A stretch of 64,000 nt of DNA from Lytechinus pictus (Eukaryota; Echinodermata; Echinoidea; Temnopleuroida; Toxopneustidae): assembly GCF_037042905.1 (NCBI RefSeq), contig NC_087252.1, positions 32,627,994-32,691,993 on the forward strand, in the 5' to 3' direction. Shown piece by piece: positions 46,901 through 61,900 of this stretch. The stretch's first letter is position 1, and each line of letters opens with the position of its first letter. The notes under the pieces are model-generated. The model ran no database searches, was not told where the DNA came from, and saw nothing but the letters and a program-made list of their open reading frames with translations. Both the position numbers and the translations under genes were made by a program.

Positions 46901-49900
46901 TTATTACCATTTTTGGGACTTCAAATTGGCCACATACATGTAGATGATGTCATTGTGAATGTTTTGTAGGGTACTACAAGGGATGCTCCAGGCTGAAGAT
47001 ATTTATATCTCAATAAATATGTGAGTAAAATTCACAAAGCAAAATGCTGAAAATTTGATCGAAATCGGATTACAATTTATAACAAAGTTATTGTATTATA
47101 AATATTTGAATTATTCCAGTGAAACAGTTCTAGGCATGTCTTCATGAATATTCATTAGGTGGGCTGATGATGTCATATCCACACTTGTTCTTTTGTATTT
47201 TGTTATATGAAATTAGGTTTATTCAACATTTTCTACTAAGAACTAAAATACTTGGATTGACAACTAAAGTGCATTAGTTATATATTGCTGCAACTTATAT
47301 GATCATAATGGAGACACATTTAAACATAGGAAAAAAATGAAACAATCATGATTTCATGTAATAACATAACATAACAAAAAGGAAAGTGGGGATGTGACAT
47401 CATCAGGCCACCAAATCAATATTCATGAAGACATGCCTAGAACTGTTTAACCGGAATAATGCAAATCTTTAAAATTCAATAACTTTGTTATTTGTTATCC
47501 GATTTTGATGAAATTTTCAGCATTTTGCGCTATGAATTTTACTCTATTTATTTAGATATAAATATTTTCAGCCCGAGGTATCCCTTTAACAACTTTACTT
47601 TCTTCAGTTGAGTAAAATGTACATGTATTTAATTTTTTTCCAAAACTCATTCTCATAATTTTTTTTTTTCATGATGACATACATGTAGGATTGTGCGTAT
47701 ACATACATTTACAACTATACTGTACATACAATGTATGTTGTACATGTATGTACTGTACATAGTGTACCGTATATATATACAATGTATGTCATGGATAAAA
47801 AGAGAAAGGAGCTTCCCACTTGCCAAAATCTTCACTCCAAATTGCCAATTTGAAATTCATGGGGATATAATTATTCAAATATTCCTAGCTTTTTAATTCC
47901 TTCAAGTACATTTTCTATAAAAATTTCTCCATTCTCTTTTATTCTATTTCTGGCTTCCAAACATTGTCCGAGGAAGCTGTGAATTTGAATATTAGTGAGA
48001 AAACTGTCTATTAATGGATCAGGGGCTGCAGAACTGTTTTGAAAGTGTGGGGGGGGGGGGCGCCTGACCATGCGAAGAAACACAATCAGATGGTCATTTT
48101 ACGTTTTTGTACACGGTTTTGGAAAAAAAGTGGGGGGGGGGGCGGGCTGGAGCTCACCCAACCCCCCTCCCCTTTCTGTGGCCCCTGTAGATTGAGAAAT
48201 GCTCTTCATTATAAGAAGAGCTCTGTGTTTGCTGCAAATTATGCTGTCTCCAGCACTACGGGTTCATTATGCAGGGTAGCCATTCATTTCACCTGGGTTG
48301 AGTGCAGCAAAATTTGGTTGAATTTCTGAATGAAGTTGTTATTGTAATTGTCATCATTATTAAATTCGGCTGTCAGATGGTAAAACGATCTCGAAAATCG
48401 CTGTTCTGAGAAAAATGACTTTAAAGTTTAGAGGTCTTAATTATGAAATAAGTGAGATTTTTGTGTAGATAGACTGTTTAACCACAGCACATGTATACAC
48501 TCATACTACACATCATAAGATTGTAAAATGGTCTATCTTTTAGATTTTGTATATCTTGCAGATTTACACAGTAGGTCGTGAAAGGTAGCCCCCCCCAAAA
48601 AAAAAAGAAACAAAATTGCCTGTTGCACATTCATGGAAACGCAAATTATTAGTTTTCTACTAATACAATGGAGGGGACTGGTAATGACTCAAACCAACAA
48701 GTTAGGAGAAGAATCTCTCAATTTTCATTTTCAGCAATTGTTTCTTGTCATCTGCTAGCTAAATCATTCTAAAGGAATGTGAATAAATTATGGTCCACGT
48801 TCAGCACCAATACATGTTGTACATGTACAAGAAAAATTCTGAGATCTCTATTTTTTGTCTCACAAAAGGGCTGTCTGCACCAGCCCGAGTTTTCATATTA
48901 GCGCGCTTTTTGTGATCCGGCAATTATCCCGATCTGAACAATCTCAAAATTATTTGTAATGGAGATCGATGCAATCATCACGCTAGTTCGCTGGATTAAT
49001 CTCGAGATTGCAATCCCAAGTCAACTTGGGATTTTTTGAAAAATAGCGCGCTATTTACGAATTATCCCGCTAATTCGCAGGTGCAGACGCACTCCAGATT
49101 ATTTATTCACAGCGTCAGACCATGAATGCATCGATGCCTCGCTCGAGCAGGAATCACTCTTCTTAATTGCGACGATGGAGACGGGGTTTCTTGAATCTGG
49201 AGATTAATCGCGCTAAAATCTCGAGATTGAGCAAACTCGGGCTGGTGCAGCACCGCCTAAGTCACATTAAATTCCTTTTTAGTCTTATATACAGTAAGCA
49301 TCTATTTAAAGGTATCATTCTTTGAGAGTAATCTGCCATGATCATTCAGAACGCCAGATGTGATGTCTAGTCTTATATTCTAGACCCTAGTTTATAAGCC
49401 TTGCCCTTCCTGAAATTCTAGTGCACTTTGAATAGTTCAGATCAGAGCCTTCCCCCATTTTAATACTCATCTAGTCATCATTAATCTCTCCTTTTAATAA
49501 CGTTCTTTCATTCTTTGTTTTTTGTTCCCTGCATTTCTTTCTCCTTTACTCATCTATATTGTCGTAAAAATTATCTTTTCCTTCATTTGCAATCCTCTTT
49601 CTTATTTTCATGGTATGCCTTTTAATAGGGTAGATGTATGTTGAATTCTCATTTATGCCTGACTTCAATTTATGTGGGTGTTATTTTCTCCCATTCTCTC
49701 TCTGTAGTACATTTCTTTTCCTATTTATTTCTTTGAACTTGAGGGTCAGCCTGAATACAGATCTACATGTACATGTATATATACCCTGCATTTTTTAATC
49801 CATCATAACACAATATGTAGACTAATTGTTTGCTTGCATCAGAAGATCAAAGGGGCTGCACACTGAGACTACACCTTGCCCTGTGAGATCTATACATGTG

Positions 49901-52900
49901 TTAGCCTATTGAGATTCCTGAAATACTTCACTCCATACATCTCTGTGCTATCATCTCTTCTCCACAGCAAATGCTCCAGAGAGGGATGTGACATGTCGCT
50001 TAAAATACTGTCCTCCAGTTACTCAACCAATTTTAGTGACTTTCGATAATAAAAATTTTCACATAATTGACGTACTATTTGCCCCTATACATATTGACCG
50101 ATTGAGACTTACAGAAAATTATAGAAGTGAATTGAAACTGTACCTAGGTAATTCAGGAAGCTTTTTAGGTGGGTAAATTACATGACTGACCCATAAAAAA
50201 AGACATAGTATGCATGCAATAATGCATCCTGCCTTCAACATTTAAGTGGAAACGGATCCTATGTACAGGCCTATAGATCAATGTCATGCTATGGATAATT
50301 AACTGCAGCACTATGACAGACTTTTACATGTACATGTAGGTGAGAATATATTCTCAATGTGTGCTTCAATTTGGAATACACTGTGCTTGCCATTTCATGG
50401 AGGACACATTTACCTTGAGGACTGCAATCCTCGTGACTCCATCTCTGTATCATCTTGGTCTCACATCCCAATGAGATATATACAGCTCTTCATCCATTAC
50501 TCATTGGATCTAAACCCCTTCTACATACAAACAGGATGATAGCAAGCGTTTCCACGTGGGAGGGAGGAGATGACTTGTGACCGCATCCTTTAAGACCGGT
50601 CCTGCCCCGCCTCTTTGGTGTTAAGAAAGAACCTTGCACTGGTGCCATAGATCAAGTTCCTGTATAATTGAAGAGACAGGCCTTCATGTATTTTGGATTT
50701 ATGATTACTTGATTTGTTACAATGGTATCCAGGATGTTATTGGTGTAAAATTGGATGATTACAAGATGGAATAATGACTGCATCATTTGAGACTGGTCCT
50801 GCTCCAACTCTATTAGTTTGAAGATTAATTCACGGAGCAAGTTCCTTTTTTGAAGAGATGAATATGTGGAGTCATGATTTATTTTGTTGTGGAAGTTATC
50901 CCTGTTGATATGGTTTTGGATGATTGCAATATTGAATTATGACCGCATCATTTTAGACCGGTCCTGCCCCAACTCTTTTAGTTTGAAGAGAGGACTTTCT
51001 ATTAATCCATGAAGCAAGTTCGTTTCTCTTGAACTAAGAGATAAAGATGTGGATTCATGGCCTTTTTTCAATTGTTATGGATGTTATCTAGGATTTTGTT
51101 GTTACGACCTCATTATTTAAGACCTGTCCTGCCCCAACACTTTAGTTTGTAGAGAGGATTTTTGTTGTTGATATCCATAGAGCAAGTTACTTTCTCTTGA
51201 AGAGATTAATATGGATTCATGATCTCTTTTTTATTTTTATGTAGAGCAACTAGGACTATATTGCTTTAATATGGGATGATTACGAGATGGGATCACGACT
51301 TCATCATTTAGACCGGTCCTGGCCTACTTCTTTTATTTGAAGATAGAATCAACCTTCATATATGTACTGTACATGTAGTATCCGGGGAGCAATTTAGTGT
51401 AGAATTATGATTCCATGATTTTGGGGTTTTGTTTTTCAAGGTTAACCAGGATATTTTATCTGAGATGATCGCAAAACATAATTTTTGACTGCATCGATCC
51501 AGAACGGACCTGTTCCATCTCATTGAACTATTGTGTTTTGGCACACTTTTTTTATAGCTTGCTTGGATATTCTATGGCTTCTCTCTCCAAGATGATATTT
51601 TCTTATAAAATGCAATGATGTATGAATTCCTAGACGCTTCGGTCTCTCTTTTGCTGTCTTTTTTTCCGAGTTGGTAAAGAATGAAAAGTTGTGTACATGT
51701 ACTGTAGGTATTAGCCCAAGCTTTTTGAGGAATTTTTATGGGGAAAGTAAAAAAAAGTCTTTTTAAATCCCCAGTTTTGTTAATTCAGACTCTGTCAACA
51801 CCCTACCCAGCTATTTCCCAGTAATACAAAACTATATTTCTTTGTTTAGGGTGGGGGATTGGTGTGTAGAGTATACAGTATATTGTGATTTCAAATTCCT
51901 AATTTATGAAATCGATAGAAGGAATTCATGGTCTGTTTCTTCTAATGAAGCATTTTCTAAGAATGCTTCTTGAATCTTAAGGTTGGGTACTTAATGAATC
52001 AAACTGTATTCTATATTATGCAGATACATGGTTACCTTGCCTCCAGCCGTTCTGTACTCTGATAAAGATCAAATTCTAAAGGAATTTTTTAGTTTCATTA
52101 ACAAATAGATTTATTTGATACGGTGGATTGATTTTCTATTGTACTTCAAGGTATTAAAGGTTTCCTATTTCTTCTGCTTCTTGCTGAGATTTCTATAGTG
52201 ACTCACTGTATTGGCCTTCCTTATTAATTCTGAACTGTCTGTTTGAATGTTCCGTGTGGAGATTGTGGATACTTGATGATAGACGTATAAAGCTACTTGT
52301 ACATTTGTGCAAGTCCATTTTTTGTTGTGTCTTTTTCATGAAATCTGCTGTGTAACACATAATTTGATACAGTACCTCATCTCGTTTGTTCTTTCTTCTT
52401 TGTGCATATTTTGTTGATGATCATTGTGTTCATCAGGAGAATGAAAGGGATTAACTTCAAGCCAATAGAAGCCATACATGTACAGCCTATTTTGAACCAG
52501 TTTCTATAATTTATATTTAAAGAAGTTGTGGTCCTTTGATGGCTTCATTTATTTGCCATTCACAATACTCTTCAAGGAATCAGAAAACTTTTATTCAATG
52601 GAGTCACATTGGAAAAGTTGAAGAAAATTTTTTCGTCTGCTCTTCGGGAATTTTTGCCTGTTAACATTAATGGTTTACAGCTGCTTGTTTCTCCAAGAAG
52701 AAAAATCAAGAAGGATTATCTGTGACATGTTTTAGTTTCATAGACTGACTTCAACATGATGGAAGTGGGACAATTTTCCCCTCACTGAGTATATTGAGGA
52801 TACAGTACATGTTTATTACATTTCTGATTCACTTGGATTTTGCGTCTTTCAAGGATAAACTTGTTAGTTTTCTTTTAAATGCTCTGAATTTGGCATCAAG

Positions 52901-55900
52901 TATTTGGCAAGATTTCCCAGTCATCGAGTGGGATGTCAACAATTCCATTGGAAAGCTTACTCTCTCAAATCCTTCAGGCAGACAGCCCAGAAGACCAGGG
53001 GGAGCATATCATGAGAGAAATAGTCAATGATTTCACCGACCTTTGTTATAAGCTACCAAAATCCTAGCATCTGATTGGCTCACAGCATATTTGTCAGTGA
53101 AAATCGATGATTATTTGTTTCATGAAAAAACTTCTCGGTATTCAGATGTCTACAGTATATAATTATTTTCACCAGTATTTATTGTGAAACTGTGTGTACA
53201 TGTACTTGTTGCTCACTTCCTGTGTGGTATTAAGATGTCAAAATTATAAACATTACTGATGACATTCATAGAAGAGCATTTTGTTTTTTGAGTTGCAACA
53301 TTTTTATTTTTAAACATTCTTGAACCCCCAGAGTTTTAGTGGTATAGCAATCGGGATTTACACATCATCTACATTGGACAGTAAACATTCAGCTGTCAAT
53401 GTTCAACATCAAAGTGAACCTTTTTTCTTTATTGCCCCTGGCATCTTTTGAAAAGTTGTTCAGGTTTAAGACATGAATCTATCATCATCCGCATGTACAT
53501 GTATGCCATACAGTGGTAGGCTCTAGAATGTACATTTTACTGTATCACTTGCTGTGACCTGCGACCTATGACCTGTTGAAATCATTGGATAATATTGAAC
53601 TATTGGATCACTTGCTGTGACCTATGAACTGTTGAAATCATTGGATATTGAACTTTTGGATCACTTACTGTTACCTATGACAGACCTGTTGAAGGATCTT
53701 GAAGTTGAACTACAGTATTGAATCAGTTGCTGTTAGGACTTGCTGTGACCTGCGACCTATGACCTGTTGAACTCATTGGATATTGAACTATTGGATCACT
53801 TTCTGTGACCTGCGACCTATGACCTGTTGAAATCATTGGATATTGAACTATTAGATCGCTTACTGTGACCTATGACATATGACCTGTTGAAGGATCTTGA
53901 ACTACAGTATTGAATCAGTTGCTGTTAGGACTTGCTGTGACCTACGACCTATGACCTGTTGAAATAATTTTGAAAATCAAGATGACTGTTCGTGAGCTCC
54001 TCCTTGATAAAAATGGAGGCGCTGCAGGAGATGAGCACTCTAGCCTTGCTCTCAGGAAAAAGTTTCGCTCGATGCATGTGGTACGTAACACGCATGCACA
54101 CAAAGCCAAGATAATTCCTTCCTCCTCGCGGACTGAAAAAGAAAATATTTTTGCCGGTTAGGATTTTCTGTTCATTAATTGATTGATCATTTACTCTATT
54201 CTCACAAGAAATATTATTTCAGCAGATAATCCTCATGTGCATTCCCTCTTTGTTTTCTCCAGAACTAAGAGACTGCCAGAGTGTCTTCAACCAATTTGAA
54301 AAAGATCACAGGAGTCCATGAGCAGGCAGTTGTCATGAAATGCTCTCCTTGTGGGTTAAAGTGATTGGTTAACATTGGTTTGACTTTTAAAAAATCTGAG
54401 CTAGAAGGTCACAATTGTCACCTGTGTCTGTGATATGTTACAAAATGAAGCCCAGAAAAAAATTGCGTTCGAAAATAATTATTTAGTGCTTCAAAAATTG
54501 AAATATAAAGTGACCGAAAACACCATCTTAATTTCATCCCATACACTTATGTGTACTATTTAGGCGTCTATAAGACGCCTATTTACAAAATCAGGGTTTG
54601 CCTTGTAGTTTTAGCTTTTCATTCTCAATAATGGTTGTTTTCAGGGTTTATTAGTTCTAATACATGCACTTGTACTCATGTTTCATCTTGGTTTGAGAAT
54701 TTTTTAAATCGGCTGCTCACAAAGTTAAACAATACCTTTTTTAAAGGCTTTAACTTAAAATGGGGATCTGGTAGGGCAGGAGAAGTGCCTTGAATGCTTG
54801 TGGACCTTAGTGCAGTCTTGGTTTACATCAGGTTCATGATCATTGCGTGATATTTCTCTATTTTTTTTCTCCAGCAGAACCAAGAGACTGCCCTCAACCA
54901 ACTGAAAGAGATTACAGGAGTCCATGACCCGGCGGCTCTGAGGCATGCCTACGAAGCCAGCGATGGGGACATCACCCAGGCCATCACCTTCTTGACTGAA
55001 GGCCATGAAAACACTGCTGCAGGTGGATCAGCAGGAACAGCAACAGCAGCAGCTGCAGGTCACCAGGGGAATCCCAGGCATCAAGTTGCCCATCAGCCAG
55101 TGGCTGTTGCAACCGCTGCAGCCACAGCAGCAGCACCGGTGACTCAGCCAGCCAATGCTCCTGCCAATGTGTATGGCCCTAGGAACAGGCCCCAAGGTAT
55201 GGGAATTAATGCGAGACTGTGACCTTGAAAAAGAAATTGGTGGCCATTGATCATAGTAATTTAGTATAGAACAAATTTTTGCACAAACTACATCATTGCT
55301 TCTTGCCACATGGTACTTGGTAGTGTTTCAGAAATTTTCTCGTCACTGATTTGTCCAACAACTATAAGCTTCTGAAATCCTTATATCTAGATTGAGTGAT
55401 GCAAGACTGTTTTCGAAATTACCAAGATGCTTCACGACCACCTACTATGACTTTTCAAGTAGTGGCAAAAAAAGGAAAAAAACAAAATGAAGAAAATTTT
55501 AACAAAGAGTGGCCATACATGTATACTATAGTTGTGTATTAACTTGAAGACTGAATAGATTGAGAAAAAATTGTCATCTCATAATTGGATCATGGTGTCC
55601 CCTTCCTCTATCACAAAACTTTGTGGCTATGCCCCCGTTAAGGGTTATGTATTCAGTGGCTTAAAGTGTGCATCTACTGCTATGATCATTTTTTAGATTT
55701 TTCATTCCATACTTACAATCTTTAATAGATAATTGGCAAGAATTAAATTTCTGGAATTTCATGTCTTCAACTTTAACAGGGCCCTGTCTTTACAAAGAGT
55801 TACGACTGATCCGATCAACCTCAACTATATGGAAATCCATCAGTGTCATAATTTTTTCTACAGGATATTTGCACATGCCCTGTGTAAACAAGGAGAAGCA

Positions 55901-58900
55901 TACTAAATTTTCAAGAAAATAATGAATATATGACAGCATATCTAGAAAATATTTTGAACAAACATGCATTTTAGATGTTGAAGTTGCTGGCCTTCCATAG
56001 TTGTAGTTGATCCGATCAATTGCAACTCTTTGTAAGACGGGCCCAGGTTAATGCTTTGTATTGATTTCTCTTTTCTAAGGAGAGGGGGGTAAGTCATCTG
56101 ATGTGATCGATCTCACCCAGGATAGAGACGAGAAAGAAGATCTTCAAAGAGCCATTGCTCTCAGTCTACAGGAAACAACTCAATCAAGCATCGGAGTGTC
56201 CGCAGAAGAACAAGATATCAGCAGGTAATAAACTTGTAGAAGATTTCCAACAGCTTCAACTCGAAGAAGCACTCTCCTGTAAGCAGGAATGATAATCTCC
56301 CGACTAAAATTGGAATTCAGATTTTAGAAATATTTTTTTTCATATTTTTTTGGAGAAATCCTTTACCCAAGAATATTCTGATGCTGTTTTTTTAAGTCAA
56401 ATAATACAACTATCATGCAGACTCACCTTGAAAATCACTTTAGATTTCTTTACTATGCAAGAGTTTGTAACCCCGACCGAGGCGCCTCGGACTTCGGCGG
56501 TGACTTAGCGACCTTTGGCTATTTTTCAGATTTTTTTTTTCAGTGGGGAATATCATGCCTGTGTATGGCTTATACCAGGGATTCCACCTTGCAGGCTCAA
56601 GTCTGAATCCAGGTCCAGGAAACTCACTTTCTTGTGTACAGAATTCTCATTCTAGATGAATTTCAGGGCCCCCGTTGCATACAAGTTACCATTATGGTAA
56701 ATTTGCCATCCAATGGGAACTTCTATGAAATCCTTGATTTTGATTGGCTGTAAAGCGATGTTACCGTGGTAGTTACCATTGGGTGGCAAAGATACCATAA
56801 TTGTAATTTTTATGCAACGGGGCCCTGGCTTCCATTTGAAAGTTTATGTGGCATCTCTAGTTGATACTGGAGATAGTGGTTGATCTCTGGTGTTGTAGCT
56901 GTACAGACCTGTGTTGTGGCTCAGTGGATTAGTCTTCAGATGTTGAACTACAAGGTCCAGGGATCAAATCCCACTGCAGCACTCATGTCCTTTGGCAAGG
57001 CGTTTATCTACATTTGCCGCTTTCCACTCAGGTGTAGTAAATGGGTACCCGGATGGAAGGAATTCCTTGAATGCTTGATGTGCCCGATCAGGGTAGCTGT
57101 GGTAAAACCCGGAGTAGTAATATGCAGCGCTTAAAAACATTTGTATAATGCGCTATATAAATGTTGCTTATTATACTGAATCAGAGAGGAATGTGCTGTT
57201 TTCTGACACTGCTGGTGCAAGAGTTACATTAATGTGCTGACGGTATAGTCGCATCTTTGGTGCACTTCTAAGTTTAAGTTTTGCAAAAGAGAGCTGGAGA
57301 GACAGTGAGAGAGAGAATGAATCTACATGTAGATGTACGGAGAACGGGGGACTGGTGTGTTGGCTCAGTTGGTAGAGCATCCGTCTCAAGCCCCGGCCGC
57401 GTCAGACAAAAAAAACGTTAAAGACAGGTAGTTGCTGCTACCCTGTTTGGCGTTCAACAATTCAAGGGCAAGAGCTATTGTACGACGATCTGGCACTGCA
57501 CAATGGCTGCCGGATCACAATTAATTTTCAGAGTATGTCTACTTCAGATTTCATTTCGAACATTAAAATATGGATAGATGGATGGTTGGGACATGTGTGG
57601 CATGATTCATGAAACTGGAACATTGGCTTAGAAGGAAGATACCCAGAAGAAATTGGCAAGGAGAGTTGTCTGGTTCCACTGTTCTGAATGGTAGTCTACA
57701 TGGTTGGTGTAGGGTAACATAGGAATCCTGACTTGTTGACCTCAAGTAGTCCGCCTAAAGTCAGATCGTTTCCAGTTTGTCTCGCTTCCAGTCACAGTCT
57801 CTCTTTCAATTTTTATTTGGGATACACTGTTTATCAAGGGTGCTAGTCTTCAGGCTTTTGCATGAGTGTGGAGCGTTGTGGCCCAGTGGGTTAGTCTCCG
57901 GACTTTGAAACAGAAGGTCGTGGGTTCAAATCCCAGCCATGGCGTAGTTTCCTGCAGCAAGTAATTCATCCACATTGTGCTGCACTCAACCCAGGTGAGG
58001 TGAATGGGTACCTGGCAGGAATTTATTCCTTGAAATGCGTGTGCGCTGTAATCTGAGTAATTACGTCTGCCAAGCTACAGCTGGGGTAATAATATCCAAG
58101 TCCTTTGGAAGCACATAGAGACATTATTCAAAATGTGATATGCACTATACAAGAACTGTATATTATCATTACATGTATATCAAGCCCTGGCAACTTCCCA
58201 CTTCAGGCCTTTTTTCAGGCTTGATATTGTACATCATATCCCTGTGTATGATGTCAGAGACATGAAATTGATGTACGTAATAATGTCCAAACTTTGTCTT
58301 TTTTCTATCAAAAGAGAGTTTGCTTTGTTGTCCATGGATCTTAATATGGTATTCTGTGAAATTCATGGAAAATTATTTTGGTTATTTTGGTATGTGGGAG
58401 AAGAATATCTCTGTGCCTTTGAGGAAGACTACCTTAGGTTCTAAGGTGTCTTCTGAAAAATGTTGTTTAGTTCGTGACCAGGTTAAGGTATGCCTCTGGT
58501 GAAAGTCGTTGTCATCGCTCCTGTAGTCCTTGTCTATAGTGACCTATGGATCACCATGAATTGAAATACTGAATGCAATTGGGCTGCTTGTACTAGGGAG
58601 AGAGTCTTCATTATGCAAGCTTGTGTTGTGAAGTGTAGGATGGCAGTGGCAGTGTACTACAGTGCTCTAGTTTTTATTCCTAGTACATGTATGTACGAAA
58701 CATGACGCAAATTGATGAAGCCGACCAGCGTACAGTGGAGAGGTATTTATCGTAAAATATATGAAATATAATTATCAGAATTTAATTTGAAGTATTTACA
58801 ATTACTTAGATCTATTTTTCTTCATTCCTGATGTTTGTCCTTCTAAAATAATCAAGATTGACTGATGTGGCTGATCTGTGTGCCAGAAGAATTTTTAGAA

Positions 58901-61900
58901 TTTATAATCTAAAAAAAAAAAACATATAATCAACTGCTTATTCTTGTGTTTTATAGCTTCTTTGACTGCTCTTGAGTATTGATTTTTTTTTTATTTCTCT
59001 GCGATCATGAAATGAGAAAAGAAAAGAAAATTATTTGAATGTTTCATGAAATTCATCATTTTCTGTTCACATTTTATGGTCTCAGATTAGTAAAAAAAAA
59101 ATCAATACTCAAGATTGGATTAATTTTTGATTAATAATTAATCAAGAAGAATTTACATCATTTTACCATACTAGTATTACAAGGTTTCATTCATTACTTT
59201 TCTTCTGCCACTTGTAGAGTTCTTGAACAGAGCATACGTGATGCAGGTCAAGGTAGAAGCAATACATGGTTCGTCGACCCCCTCAATCCTCATGATAGGC
59301 AGAGGGAAAGCGGCTGGCCGGTAGGACTAAAGAATGTAGGCAACACATGCTGGTTCTCTGCTGTTATACAGGTAAAAATAAATATTGGTCCCATGCCATC
59401 ACATCTGTGTTGGTTGGAGAACAATAGAATAACCTCATTACAAGCATCATCTAAGCATAAAAGATGAATTTGCTAATTCCTGTGCCATCATCTTGTTTTG
59501 GAACCCAACACATTTCAATTTTTCATTTTTTGGCAAAATAAATCAAATCAAAACAATTGTTTGTAGATGTTTGTTAGAAATGTCAGAATTAATATATAAA
59601 AAAATAGCATTCTACTAGTTATCTAAAGTGAATAAAAGGTAAATAAATATTTAAAAAACACATAACCGTTTGTTAGATACATTTATTTTATGAAGTAGTC
59701 CTATCGCTTTGCTTCTGTCTAGAAAAATTCAATGTTGAGTATTTGCATGCAAAAGATTATTGATATGAAAGATTTGAATATATATAGTTTCTAGTTTTCT
59801 TCTTGAATATAAAACATATCCATGTCCGACAGATCAGTTGACATTTCGCTAGACACAGCCACTCTGCATAATGTTCACTGGACCTCCCTTTCATTAATTT
59901 TCTTGATTGCTATTTATTTCTTTCTCAATCTTCAGTCTTTATTTCATCTTCCTGCCTTTCGTCAATTGGTGCTCAACTTCAGTCCTCAACCTGCCAAAAA
60001 TACAGGGACAGGAGATGCCAACAGTCAGGTAAGTAGATTTTGCACCACATTTGAGCTTCTTACATGTATTCTAAAGTGTAACACTGAATTGTGGACAATA
60101 AAATGATAGATATTTATTCTGTTCGAATATCGCCAGCTGAGAAAGAGAGCTGTAAAGACACATATCCTCTCTAATTAATAATTCTCGCCGTTGTGTGACC
60201 CAGTAACCTCCAGTAGTTTGAAGATATGAATAGTATACAGCAAGAAGGATAACACAAGTAGCATTTTACAATGATTTATCTTCGATATGTAATGCGGTGT
60301 GAAAGAGATTACAACTAGACTGGCACCAGCCAAGTATGAGTAGATCAGGGGCCCGTTGCAGAAAGAGTTGCAATCAATCGCAATTCTGAAAATCATGCGC
60401 AACTTGATTTTCAACCGATCAACAGCAAACGCAACTCTTTCTGCAACGGGACCCTGAGCTTGTTGGGTCACACATCACTGAACAAGAAGTAGAATTTTTA
60501 GTTCAATGCACAAAATCAATGGCAAATCCAGGTGATGCGCTACATCCAGGAACTTTTGGTGACTGTCTATAGCAGTTGCCAAACAATGTCAAGGAATATA
60601 TTCCACCCTCTTTGTTCGTTTCACTTTCATTATTTCGAAATGATCACATATTGACAAGTGGCAGCCTAGCCAATGCACTGATTAGTCCAACTTACCCACG
60701 TAATATGATTTTGATTACAGAATCACAGAAATCTTTTATTCATGTCGGAGCTCAGATCTCTCTTTGCCCTGATGCTTGGTACCAATAGAAAGTATGTGGA
60801 CCCTTCCAAGTCTGTTCAGATCCTCAAAGCAGCTTTCAGTGGCGGAGGTGCGGATAACCAACAGGTAAGCCGTCAGTGGTGTCAAGTATCCATAAAACTA
60901 GAGGAAGGGTAGGGGGTTCTACTTGGAGGGGGGATGGGGAGGGGGAACCACTTTGATCCTCAAAGCAGCTTTCAGTGGTGGAGGTGCGGATAACCAACAG
61001 GTAAGCCGTCAGTGGTGTCAAGTATCCATAAAACTAGAGGAGGGGTAGGGGTTCTACTTGGAGGGGGTATGAGGAGGGGGGGGAGGAACCACTTTGATCC
61101 TCAAAGCAGCTTTCAGTGGTGGAGGTGCGGATAACCAACAGGTAGGCCGTCAGTGGTTTCAATTATCAATAGAACTAGAGGAGGGGTAGGGGTTCCACTG
61201 GAAGGGGGGGGGGATAGGGAGTTCTACTGGGAGGGGGGATGGGAGGGGGATTCGAACACTGTGATCCTCAAAGCTGCTTTCAGTGGTGGAGGTGCAGATA
61301 ACCAACAGGTAGGCTGTCAGTGGTTTCAATTATCAATAACACTAGAGGAGGTGTAGGGGGTTCCACTGGAAGGGGGGGGGGGATAGGGAGTTCTACTGGG
61401 AGGGGGGATGGGAGGGGGATTCGAACACTGTGATCCTCAAAGCTGCTTTCAGTGGTGGAGGTGCAGATAACCAACAGGTAGGCTGTCAGTGGTTTCAGTT
61501 ATCAATAAAACTAGAGGAGGTGTAGGGGGTTCCACTGGAAGGGGGGGGGGGATAGGGAGTTCTACTGGGAGGGGGGATGGGAGGGGGATTCGAACACTGT
61601 GATCCTCAAAGCTGCTTTCAGTGGTGGAGGTGCGGATAACCAATAGGTAGGCCGTCAGTGGTTTCAGTTATCAATGGAACTACATGTACAGGAGGGGTAG
61701 GGGATACTACTTGGAGAGGGATAGGGGGAAACGGCCTGGGGGTGGGGGGAATCACTGTAATACTCAAAGCAGCTTTCGGTTGAGGAGGTGCAGAAATCAA
61801 CAGGTAGGCCGTCAGTGGTGTCAATTATCAATAAAACTATAGGAGGGGTAGGGGGTTCTACTTGGAGGGGGGAACCACTTTGATCCTCAAAGCAGCTTTC

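Larger units (their letters stand above)
44024..54874 (+). other. Intron 1 of USP25/28 (10.85 kb)
   Basis: No confirmed exon. It holds two fold-back elements (45.73-46.35 and 46.98-47.59 kb), a MITE (48.87-49.26 kb), a decayed ~180-bp tandem array (50.55-51.55 kb), a TGACCT-rich array (53.5-53.96 kb), a possible alternative first exon (53982-54080) and a broken copy of exon 2 (54251-54328). The palindrome ACATGT is frequent. Segments 44.1-45.7, 49.3-50.5 and 51.6-53.5 kb show nothing else I can name. Confidence 0.7.

Noticed and set aside
49988-50176. 62-codon open frame in USP intron 1
   Set aside because: No domain resemblance and no consistent splice sites joining it to USP exons.
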